From: CAZOEL01 sp964578835
GTDB taxonomy: Bacteria > Desulfobacterota > Syntrophobacteria > Syntrophobacterales > Syntrophobacteraceae
DNA length: 64,000 nt
Assembly (NCBI GenBank): GCA_964578835.1
Contig: CAZOEL010000028.1
Location: 6,724 to 70,723, forward strand
Direction of reading: 5' to 3'
Positions 49,601 through 58,900 of the stretch are shown in pieces. The translations under genes and the position numbers were made by a program. Under the pieces are notes generated by a model. It saw nothing but the letters and a program-made list of their open reading frames with translations, was not told the DNA's origin and did not search any database. How positions within the stretch are numbered: position 1 is the stretch's first letter; the number at the start of each line of letters is the position of its first letter.

Positions 49601-52572
49601 GGCTCGAAAGTTGATGCGTTCCCCACAGGCGTGGGGATGAACCGAACACCACTGGGACTGGTTGTATAGTCCTGAAGCGTTCCCCACAGGCGTGGGGATG
49701 AACCGGCGCTGACAAAAGAGACAAATTGGCAGGCGCTGCGTTCCCCACAGGCGTGGGGATGAACCGGAACAATGGCGGAATCCTCGTTACTAGCGACGGC
49801 GTTCCCCACAGGCGTGGGGATGAACCGATGGGTTAATGTAGGGTTTTTAATGGGTTAGTGCGTTCCCCACAGGCGTGGGGATGAACCGTGATCCCGAATA
49901 CGACAACGCAGAATCCCTCAGCGTTCCCCACAGGCGTGGGGATGAACCGGGTCAGGCATAGTCGCAGCCGACACATCGGCAGCGTTCCCCACAGGCGTGG
50001 GGATGAACCGGGATTTTATACGGGAGACGTTCCCAGAGCGATGTGTTCCCCACAGGCGTGGGGATGAACCGTCCTCATCGTAGGATTCCACAAGCTCGGC
50101 GTCGCGTTCCCCACAGGCGTGGGGATGAACCGAGCGCCATAGGCCTTGGCGAGGGCAAGGGGGTGCGTTCCCCACAGGCGTGGGGATGAACCGCAGACAG
50201 CCATCAAATCATAAATTCTTGAATCGCGTTCCCCACAGGCGTGGGGATGAACCGGACCTCGCTCATCTTTGCGGAGAGGGCCTGCGGCGTTCCCCACAGG
50301 CGTGGGGATGAACCGATGTCGAAATCACCCAGTGGGGCGGCTCGGTTGCGTTCCCCACAGGCGTGGGGATGAACCGCGCAGAAATTGATGAAGGGACGGC
50401 TTACACAGGCGTTCCCCACAGGCGTGGGGATGAACCGCACCGGAACGGTAATTCAGCACCCGCTTGTCGGCGTTCCCCACAGGCGTGGGGATGAACCGTC
50501 TTAAGAGCGATACCACGAACAAGTTCTATCGCGTTCCCCACAGGCGTGGGGATGAACCGAGAATGTTCCAGGGAGAGTCAGATACGGAGAAGCGTTCCCC
50601 ACAGGCGTGGGGATGAACCGCCATTCGAGAGTGCCCGCACATATCTGAAATCGCGTTCCCCACAGGCGTGGGGATGAACCGTTGACGGCGGTTGTCTTGG
50701 CGCCTTCGGTCGCGCGTTCCCCACAGGCGTGGGGATGAACCGTCGTTCCCCTGCTCACGAGTGCCAACATCGGTGCGTTCCCCACAGGCGTGGGGATGAA
50801 CCGGCCGCGATAATCCTGCTTGTAGATCATCTTTAGCGTTCCCCACAGGCGTGGGGATGAACCGGAGACGTAGATGAGAGCACAGACCGCAATGAGGCGT
50901 TCCCCACAGGCGTGGGGATGAACCGTGTGCCGTAGCATGAGATTGTACCCAGGTAGAGCGTTCCCCACAGGCGTGGGGATGAACCGGAACTGGGTGATGA
51001 AGAATCCGCTATTCTACTGCGTTCCCCACAGGCGTGGGGATGAACCGGTCTTGGTGGATCGATAATTCATCGCCTGGGCGCGTTCCCCACAGGCGTGGGG
51101 ATGAACCGCAACATCGAGCAGTAGGTGTGCCTGAAACAGTGCGTTCCCCACAGGCGTGGGGATGAACCGATGGATGCCGCAGTGCTTTCTGCCTCTGAAG
51201 CGCGTTCCCCACAGGCGTGGGGATGAACCGAGCTGGGCCGAGGGGGAAGGAGGGAAGGAGGAGCGTTCCCCACAGGCGTGGGGATGAACCGTGGTTGGCT
51301 CCAAGGGTAGCTGCCATACGGGAGCGTTCCCCACAGGCGTGGGGATGAACCGGCGCTCTACGGCTCCCGTTTTTGGGAGGTCGGGCGTTCCCCACAGGCG
51401 TGGGGATGAACCGGAGAGGAGTTTAGGGTGACCGCTATTAGCCATGCGTTCCCCACAGGCGTGGGGATGAACCGGCTGTGCTGATTGATCAATGCGGCCT
51501 CTATTAGCGTTCCCCACAGGCGTGGGGATGAACCGGTATCACGGTTTCAGGCATGGATAGCGCGGCGGCGTTCCCCACAGGCGTGGGGATGAACCGGGGA
51601 GTTCATTCAAAGAACTGGGGGCCTCTGGGCGTTCCCCACAGGCGTGGGGATGAACCGTAGGGGAGGCAGAGCCAGGAGGAGGAACGGAGGCGTTCCCCAC
51701 AGGCGTGGGGATGAACCGCCTAGAGGAAATGAGGGAGTTCGCTGAGAAGGGCGTTCCCCACAGGCGTGGGGATGAACCGTAACCAGGCTCGAAGCCGCGG
51801 AATGCCGGAAAGCGTTCCCCACAGGCGTGGGGATGAACCGGTTCTCATCATCAATCCAGAGGCTCCACATGCGCGTTCCCCACAGGCGTGGGGATGAACC
51901 GCTCGTATTCGACACCCTCGCGGTCCCAACGGGGCGTTCCCCACAGGCGTGGGGATGAACCGTAAACCGAATGCTCCGGGATAGCCGCAAGCCAGCGTTC
52001 CCCACAGGCGTGGGGATGAACCGGAGGCCGCCTGGGTGCGCGTCGAAGAATCCTAGCGTTCCCCACAGGCGTGGGGATGAACCGCCCGTGCGCCTACAGC
52101 ACTCCTGAACGAGCGCGCGTTCCCCACAGGCGTGGGGATGAACCGGCCCATCATATGGTTGCATAGAGTTAGGTTCGGCGTTCCCCACAGGCGTGGGGAT
52201 GAACCGCCTCCGGCTCTGCCACTCACGAAAGAGGCTGTGCGTTCCCCACAGGCGTGGGGATGAACCGTTTCTGACCCGAAAGTTTTTGAGAGCTGGAAAG
52301 CGTTCCCCACAGGCGTGGGGATGAACCGCATGGGTTCGCGACCATCGACGGCATGGTGGCGCGTTCCCCACAGGCGTGGGGATGAACCGGCGGGCCATGC
52401 GAACGGCATGAATCAGGTGCAGCGTTCCCCACAGGCGTGGGGATGAACCGCGAAACCGCCGAACCGAGTAGCGGATTTCAGAGCGTTCCCCACAGGCGTG
52501 GGGACGAACCGGATCTTTCTATCTTGCAGATTGTTTGCAGGGCGCGTTCCCCACAGGCGTGTGGATGAACGG
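46688..52572 (+). CRISPR. type I-E CRISPR array, 97 repeats and 96 spacers
   Basis: The repeat is 29 bases, beginning GCGTTCCCCACAGG and ending GGGGATGAACCG, with spacers of 32 bases. Repeats fall on an exact 61-base period wherever I checked (46688, 46749, 50043, 52361, 52422, 52483, 52544), giving 97 repeats if nothing breaks phase. Repeat 56 (50043) starts GTGTTCC. The last two repeats are changed, at 52483 (GACGAACCG end) and 52544 (GTGGATGAACGG end). Changes at the far end fit leader-side growth from 46688. I saw no duplicated spacers among the first 25 read. Confidence 0.98.
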
Positions 52573-53009
52573 CGCATCTACGCCGAACCGCATGAACATG
52601 GCGAGAAGGTGATATATGCGATATCGCGGTTCGATGCAATGGGCGGAAAAAAACCGTCTCGTAATTGTCTATGCGGAAGCCCTCCGACCTTGCCGGTAAA
52701 AGAGCCCACATCAAAAAAAGAATAGCCGCGCAGCCGAATCCTCAACCGGAAGATTATCACCCTCCCGAAAGGGTACGCCCGAGAAGACTTCCGATCGTCT
52801 GCCTCGGGGTCGGGGCGCGGCCGATCAAAATATATTCACTCGGGAAGATTCAGGCAAATGGAAAACTGAGCCAAAAAAAGCGTCCCCCACACGTATGGGG
52901 ACAAACGGCCTGGCAGGCCTGACATGACGTTGGGCGCTCAAGCTATTGGTTCTTCGGAAAGGAAGCTCCATGTTGCTGATAAGTGGCGCGGTTTTTTGCG
53001 TCTGCTGAA
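52573..53009. other. region after CRISPR array
   Basis: About 440 bases with no convincing gene. A plus-strand frame crossing the last repeats (52498-52725) has no ribosome site and no known domain. It includes an isolated decayed repeat at 52880-52908 (separate entry), so it may be eroded array DNA. Confidence 0.5.
52880..52908 (+). repeat. isolated degenerate CRISPR repeat
   Basis: The sequence begins GCGTCCCCCACACG and ends GGGGACAAACGG. It matches the array repeat at 22 of 29 positions, with the palindromic stem bases largely kept. It lies 336 bases beyond the last array repeat and not in the 61-base phase. Confidence 0.6.
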
Positions 53010-53561
53010 TTAGCCTTGATGGGGTATTTTCCTTATCCGTGCAGGCATTGAACGGCGACAGTCTTCGCAAACGGAGTACGCAACAATAATTTCCCGGGAC
53101 GGACCGGCATGCTCTGCGCGAGGTTCTTCCCATGCTTCTCCATGTTTCATATGGCCGCAGAAACTACATCTTATCCTGATATTTTCCATATCCTTGCTCG
53201 GCCCATAGCGGATATACACCGGAATGGAGCGTTCCTCCATTCCCAACACCTCGTGTTCGATGCGGAGAGCGCCACCCTCGCATGGAACGATACGCATTCG
53301 CATAAACCTCTTCACCTCTGGCGAATCACATCTGTATGGCCTTTCGACGTTTGCGTTTCGAACCCTCGCTATCTGGAAAATCGCGTTCAGCCACATGCGT
53401 GCTTCGTCGCCAACGATAAAATCCCAGATTGAACGACCGCAAACATCGCTAGCGCGAGCATTCACGCCATCGTTTTGATAAGCGAACTGATCCCAGGGTC
53501 CGCTGACCGATAGAATGCGGTCTTCTTTATCGAGTATGTATGCAGTGGTCGAATTTTCCAT
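53010..53561 (-). CDS. PAS-like sensor protein with C-terminal CxxC pairs
   Basis: The 183-residue protein starts with a PAS-fold pattern (TTAYILDKEDRILSVSGPWD; GRSIWDFIVGDEARMW). The C-terminus has a pair of CxxC knuckles, CSFCGHMK and CEDCRR, that could hold zinc or sense redox. No output domain is visible. The ATG at 53561 is favoured over a TTG nine codons upstream. It may act on a partner protein. The family-A element at 53598-54028 lies 37 bases upstream, so the element may carry its promoter region. Confidence 0.6.
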   Translation of the reverse strand: MENSTTAYILDKEDRILSVSGPWDQFAYQNDGVNARASDVCGRSIWDFIVGDEARMWLNAIFQIARVRNANVERPYRCDSPEVKRFMRMRIVPCEGGALRIEHEVLGMEERSIPVYIRYGPSKDMENIRIRCSFCGHMKHGEAWEEPRAEHAGPSREIIVAYSVCEDCRRSMPARIRKIPHQG

Positions 53562-53597
53562 AATCAAGTTTCCAATCCCAAAGCCCAACTACAGGCC

Positions 53598-54028
53598 TAA
53601 GGCAACTCACAACAAATAACATTCTAAAATTGTTACAGAAACACCCACAGTCATTCCGGCAGTCTTCAAGCCGGGGTCTAGCCTTTTCACGGGGCTGGAT
53701 TCCGGCCAAAGCCATGCCGGAATGACAAAACTCCTCTTCCTGATACTCGATGTTCAAGTTTTTCTACCCTGAAGGGGTTCGATAAACCAGCCCGGGGCAA
53801 TCACCCCGGATATGCGGCAAAAGAAGTAATCATTCCCTGAAAGGGATACATAAAGATCAGCTCGTCTTTATGTATCCCTTTCAGGGAATGGAACCTTACC
53901 TGACACTATTCCCGGGGTGGCGCTCACGCTTACCCCGGGCTGGTTTATCAAACCCCTTCGGGGTAGAAAAGCCTCAAACCAAAAAACTTGAACATCGAGC
54001 GATAGGTTATTTGTTGTGAGTTGCCTTA
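53598..54028. mobile_element. MITE-like element, family A, copy 2 (431 bp, with nested insert)
   Basis: Identical 23-base inverted ends beginning TAAGGCAACTCACAACAAAT lie at 53598-53620 and 54006-54028. The inside shares with copy 1 (25285-25450) the GTCATTCCGGC and GGATTCCGGCC pieces. A nested element at 53746-54000 accounts for the extra length. The right end supplies the last codons of the ParB-like gene. There is no coding capacity. The gene-free interval 53562-54006 consists almost entirely of this element. Confidence 0.8.
53746..54000. mobile_element. nested palindromic element, family C (255 bp)
   Basis: Inverted ends CTCGATGTTCAAG (53746-53758) and CTTGAACATCGAG (53987-53999) enclose further inverted pieces (CCCTGAAGGGG; CAGCCCGGGGC with its complement). 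A central hairpin at 53831-53890 has a perfect 26-base stem starting CATTCCCTGAAAGGG and an eight-base loop. Four-base GATA flanks (53742-53745 and 54001-54004) look like a target duplication inside the family-A element. Confidence 0.7.
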
Positions 54029-54474
54029 CTGCTGGAACGCCCAATTGTGTTCCTTCTTTTCAGTTTGTCATTCCAATATTCCACGTATGCTGTATAGCTT
54101 TCTTCGCTGATCAAGAATCTAATGTGCTGGCGGACATGCAATTTGTACGCTCGAATGTTTGTAATTCCCATTCTACGCGCCTTTTCCATTCTGTGGTGGC
54201 CATCAATCAGGTTGTATTGTCCAGGGCGTATCTCTGCCAATATTACCGGTTTTGACACATCAACCGATTCCACATGAGATTCGTTGATGGATGAAAAAGC
54301 TCCAGGGAAATCGCTTACAGCTACTTCTTCAAGAGCGACGCTCTCAGGATTGCTCTGTATGTACTCGACTATCTTGGTGATATTAAATACGAATATTCCG
54401 TTTGGAAACAGCTCATCTCCGGCGTCGACAGGACACGGCGAAAAATCTCTACTTATTTTCAATGGCTTCTCCAA
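54007..54474 (-). CDS. ParB-like nuclease-domain protein
   Basis: The 155-residue protein has the ParB/Srx-type pattern GQYNLIDGHHRMEKARRMGI with a GHHR box, preceded by ESVDVSKPVILAEIRPG. Such small ParB-like proteins occur in many contexts and need not act in segregation. No ParA or parS-like site is seen. The codons AAG GCA ACT CAC AAC AAA TAA lie in the end of the family-A element, so its C-terminus (KATHNK) derives from that element. It stands between repeat elements, so it may be an acquired gene. Confidence 0.65.
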   Translation of the reverse strand: MEKPLKISRDFSPCPVDAGDELFPNGIFVFNITKIVEYIQSNPESVALEEVAVSDFPGAFSSINESHVESVDVSKPVILAEIRPGQYNLIDGHHRMEKARRMGITNIRAYKLHVRQHIRFLISEESYTAYVEYWNDKLKRRNTIGRSSSKATHNK

Positions 54475-54969
54475 AGCGTTCGCCTCTGCCTATTTTTCAC
54501 CGCCGAAGATCCTCCAGTCGCTCTGCTCATTGTTATTTAACATTTTCCTCCGGTCTAAGGTAAGAAATTTCCCAGCCGCACATTGCTGAGGCTCCCCGGA
54601 ACCTCGCTGTGCTGCGACATATCGCTTTGAATATACTGCGTATAGAAAAGAGAGTCAAAAGCGGCGTCAAGAACAAACGCCTTAGAGCCGGATGGGATAG
54701 TGACTACCTTCCAAGGGTCATCTCTGCATAACTTAAGATGCGTTTGCCCTGTGGATAAAACGTTTGATCTTTGAATAGATTTAGCTTAGGGTACGTTCAA
54801 TAGATCAATTCCTTACAGCGAAAAGTGGACTTTGCGATCATAGCAGGAAGCCAAGAAGAGCGCGTTGCGGTCTCAATGGCTTTATTCGTTGAGGGCGTCG
54901 CCTTTAGCGCATGAGTGAGGATTGATCTCCGGACTTCGGCATTAACTGTTGGGGCGCAGGTCGAAATCT
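54475..54969. other. gene-free region
   Basis: About 500 bases upstream of the ParB-like gene. It should contain that gene's promoter. I see no recognisable gene, RNA or repeat until the palindromic element at 54970. Confidence 0.5.
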
Positions 54970-55110
54970 AAAGTATTTGTTGGCGCGCATAAGGGTTGGG
55001 ATACGCCACCCGATCGTGCTGAGGTATCGAAGCATGATCGGGGCTGTTCGCCCTTCGTTACCTCGGGGCGAACGGGACACCCCGACCCTTATGCGCGCCA
55101 ACAAGTATTT
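54970..55110. repeat. palindromic element with TTGGCGCGCATAAGGGT arms
   Basis: The left arm (54970-55000) contains TTGGCGCGCATAAGGGT and pairs with 55081-55110 with about three mismatches over 30 bases. The core CGTGCTGAGGTATCGAAGCA and CTTCGTTACCTCGGGGCGAAC match the element at 15541-15657, though the outer arms are different. It lies just upstream of the LptC-like gene. Confidence 0.6.
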
Positions 55111-55121
55111 TCCATGAAGGA

Positions 55122-55937
55122 ATGACGTTGGGATCCTTGTTTTTGCTTTCATCCCGCCATACGCTCATGCTCGTGAAGGCTGCATGTCTGGCGCTCATCC
55201 TCTTCATTATTTTCTATGTTTCCTACACCTACCGAGGAAGAACAGGCGAAAAGCGCGAGTCTGAAAAACTCCTTGGGCAAGAGGCCCCAAAACCAAGCTT
55301 TTCCATGAAGGATTTTCATCTGGAGGACTTTGACGGGCGCCGTAAAGCCTTTTCTATTCGAGGCCATTCTCTTGTGATCGAAAACAAGAAAGTTGGCTTT
55401 CTGCGCTTTGGTCTTCTCGATGTGGCCAGAGTCGAAAACGCCGAGATCGATATCTATCTCCCACCCGGGCAATCAGAGACTTTACCCGCCACTCGCCATG
55501 CGCCACAAGGCCCAACCGGGGACCACCGGCAAGCAGACGTCAAACCACTCGATTTCAACGGCCAACTGGGGATCTTTGCTGACAAGCGCATTGCCGAATT
55601 TGAGCTCTGCCCCGTACGGATGCGGATTCACGATGAGAAGGGGCTTCGTTCAATGGTGGAGAGTAGGTATGCCACCCTGGATTTAAAGAAGCGTTCACTC
55701 GCCTTCAGCGGCGCAGTTCGGGTCAGTTCGGGAAAAAGCCGACTGGCGACAGAGAGACTTTATTTTTTTTCAGGCGATCTCAGATTCCAGGCGGATGGTT
55801 CGTTTGTTCTACAAACGCCAGATACGACAATGAGGGGGAAGAAGCTGGAAACCGATTTATTTCTTGAACCGGCGGCCAAGCCGGCGGTAGGAGGGGGTCA
55901 AGATGGTCAGTTTGTTTCAAAGAAGGGGCAAGAATAG
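55122..55937 (+). CDS. LptC-like envelope protein, upstream of giant secreted protein
   Basis: The 271-residue protein has one membrane segment at about residues 16-38 (LVKAACLALILFIIFYVSYTY) and then a mainly beta extracytoplasmic part (SFSMKDFHLEDFDGRRKAFS; YATLDLKKRSLAFSGAVRV; TTMRGKKLETDLFL) resembling the LptC/OstA fold for LPS export. The usual lptA and lptB partners are not here. It overlaps the next gene by 35 bases, indicating translational coupling. The start at 55122 has weak ribosome support. The LptC call is from pattern and is moderate. Confidence 0.6.
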   Translation: MTLGSLFLLSSRHTLMLVKAACLALILFIIFYVSYTYRGRTGEKRESEKLLGQEAPKPSFSMKDFHLEDFDGRRKAFSIRGHSLVIENKKVGFLRFGLLDVARVENAEIDIYLPPGQSETLPATRHAPQGPTGDHRQADVKPLDFNGQLGIFADKRIAEFELCPVRMRIHDEKGLRSMVESRYATLDLKKRSLAFSGAVRVSSGKSRLATERLYFFSGDLRFQADGSFVLQTPDTTMRGKKLETDLFLEPAAKPAVGGGQDGQFVSKKGQE

Positions 55938-58900
55938 TCTAGCATTTGTATTGTGTCTTTTCGTTCTCTTTGCGATGGGGCCCGCCCATGCATCAGAGGA
56001 ATCATCGGCTCTTGTCAATGAAGGCCGCGCGCTCTTATCCAATGGAAGGAATCCTGTTTACTCCGCGGCCCTTCCTGCGCACGCAAAGTTCGAGGCAGCC
56101 ATTCAGGCCGATCCCACCGATCAGACAGCTCATTTTTTCTACGCTTTTAGCGGGTTGCTTGTCTTTGCGCTGGAAGAAGGGGATGGCGTTGGCCTGGATA
56201 ATCTGGCAGAGCTTGCCTCAGCCATGGGCGCAGTTCGCTCCTCGAATGATTTTGTGAGCGAGGGTCCTCCATACCTACCCCCGCTCGATGAAAACGGCAA
56301 GCTCGATCTCGCGTCGACTTGCCCGACAGGCTCTCAAACCATGGACTTCCTGAGCGGTCCGTTCCTGAATGCTCTGTCCGAGACAGCAGATCGTCTCCGT
56401 GATCATATCAAAAAAGACTGGCAAACGACTCTCACGACTGCCGAAATCGGGGGAGATTCTTCCGTTGAAATCGACTATGGAGATGTGCTCCTCTTCAGAT
56501 CTGCGCTCTCATTCGCCAAGTCCGCAATTCTGCTGGCCAGCGCCTACAATGTGGAAATCGATTACAGGAACCTTATAAACCTGTACAAGGTGAGCTTCCT
56601 CAACATTCAAAGAGATGTGCTGGATGCGTATTTAGATCTATTCAAGCTTTTGCCGAGCGGAGGAACGGAAGCTCTCAGCAATGCCAGGACAGCCTTTCTG
56701 GAAGGCATCGATCTCTACAGAAGCGCATATGCTTTTATCCTCGCCGAAACGGACAACCAGAACAATGATCTGGTGTATCTCGGCGATCAGGAGGACAGGA
56801 TAAAGGCTGACCACTTTCTGGACATCCTTCAGGAAATAGTTCAATCGCTACATGAGAACCGGATCGCCGAGCTTGTCTATACAAAAGAGACCTGGATTCT
56901 AACGGACGCTTTAGGCGAATCGTTTGAGCTTCGCATCAAGAAGGACTCGAAGGGCAACTGGCTGGATGTCTCGCTCGAGGGGAGAAACGTAACCAAATGG
57001 ACCCTCGACGGCGCGACAGTAAAGATTCAGTATTCTTCTTTTTCATGGGACTATTGGTGCTCATGCAGTGGGACCATGACCGGAACTTTCAGCGGAACGC
57101 ACATCGATGGGAACTATATCGTATACTGCTGCTACGGCGCCCCGTCGATCAACTCCTATACGGGCGAGCTCCAGACTACCGTAACCGATCCGTACGCCAT
57201 TGACCTCAATCGAATTTTTGGCGGCCCAGAAAAAGCGCCGCTCGATATCAGAGCGGCTGCTCCAAGCTTCGGGTGGTGCAACAGGGTCCTTCCCGGCACA
57301 TTTCCTCCCACGAATGACAGCTACCCTGTTTTGAACGGCATCTTCCCGGATATACTGACCAATGCGGAACTAACCTCCATACTCGAGCTCAAGCAATGCG
57401 ATCCCATTACCCTTAGCGTGACTGTCGATCCAATGTGGGGAGGTGCTGTAAGGAGCGGAGAAGCTTCTCCTCTCATCGATTGCCCCGCTCAGACTTGCGA
57501 GGCTGGTTATGAGCTCGATTCTACAGTTACTCTTACCGCCATCCCTAACGAAGGATGGGTATTCGACCAATGGGATGACGGGATCACGCTGGCAACCCGG
57601 ACCGTTACGATGGATATGAGCAAAAGCCTGGCTGCAAAGTTCGTCGACGCAGATACTGCGCAATCAGGACTTACCGTTGCTATTTTTCCCGGAGCTGCAG
57701 CGGCTGATGCCCGGTGGAAGGTTGACGACGGCCCGTGGATGAACAGTGGAGCAACAGTCGGCGGGCTTTCAATAGGCGCCCATACAATCACGTTTGAGCC
57801 TATTCCCGGGTGGACTACCCCGGCTTCGCAAAACGTCTGGATCAGCGCCGGACACATTGTGGAAGCTGCAGGCTTTTATGTCCCGCAGTCCGCACAGACC
57901 GGTTCGCTTACGGTGGCGATACTCCCCCTGGAGGCGGTGGCTGTTGGGGCTCAATGGATGGTGGACAACAACGGTTCGTGGAAAAACAGCGGAGAAATAG
58001 TTGACGGCCTTACCGCAGGCGCCCATACGATCACATTCAAAGAGACTGACCACTGGATCGCCCCGCCCGCTCAAGATGTTGTCATTACGGGCGGTCAGAT
58101 TGCCACGCCTACCGTTAGCTACACTGCCGACTTTGACGAGTACGAGCCGGACAACGCCATGGAGGAAGCCAAGCCGATCGGCATAGGCGAGACTCAAACG
58201 CATACTCTCGATTACTATATCGGCGACACCGAAGACTGGGTATCCTTCGAGGCTGAAGCGGGATCGACTTACATCATACAAACCGCCAACCTCGGGACGG
58301 GCCGCAAAGGCTCTTCCTATTTTGAACTGTACGATGCTGAATACAACTATCTAGCCTCAGGGTATTCTTGGAGCCCTCTTACCTGGACGGCTCAAAGCGA
58401 GGGGACCTATTACGTCAGGGTATCGCTTTGGGGTGGGGACTGTGCGTACGATATCAGCGTGACTCTACGCGCGCCCATCGGTTTAGACGAGTACGAGCCG
58501 GACAACTCCATGGAGGAAGCCAAGGAGATCGGCATAGGCGAGACTCAAACACATACTCTTGATTCGTATAATGGAGACACCGAAGACTGGATATCCTTCG
58601 AGGCTGAAGCGGGGGCGACTTACACCATTAAAACAGCCAACCTCAGGGACGGTGACTATACCGTTATTCAGCTCTACAATCATGAAAATACCCTTTTAGC
58701 CTCAAAGGGTTATGGGCAGGGGCCTATTATCTGGGCGGCTCAAAGCGAGGGTGTCTATTACATCAGAGTAGGATTTTATGGCTGGGATTGCAGGTATGAT
58801 ATCAGCGTGACTTTAGGAGATCCTGCTGTCTTAGACGAATATGAGCCTGACAACTCCATCTCGGAAGCGAAAACGATCGGCATAGGCGAGACTCAAACAC

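Noticed and set aside
52498..52725. Plus-strand frame across the last repeats and beyond the array
   Set aside because: Begins inside a CRISPR repeat and shows no known domain.
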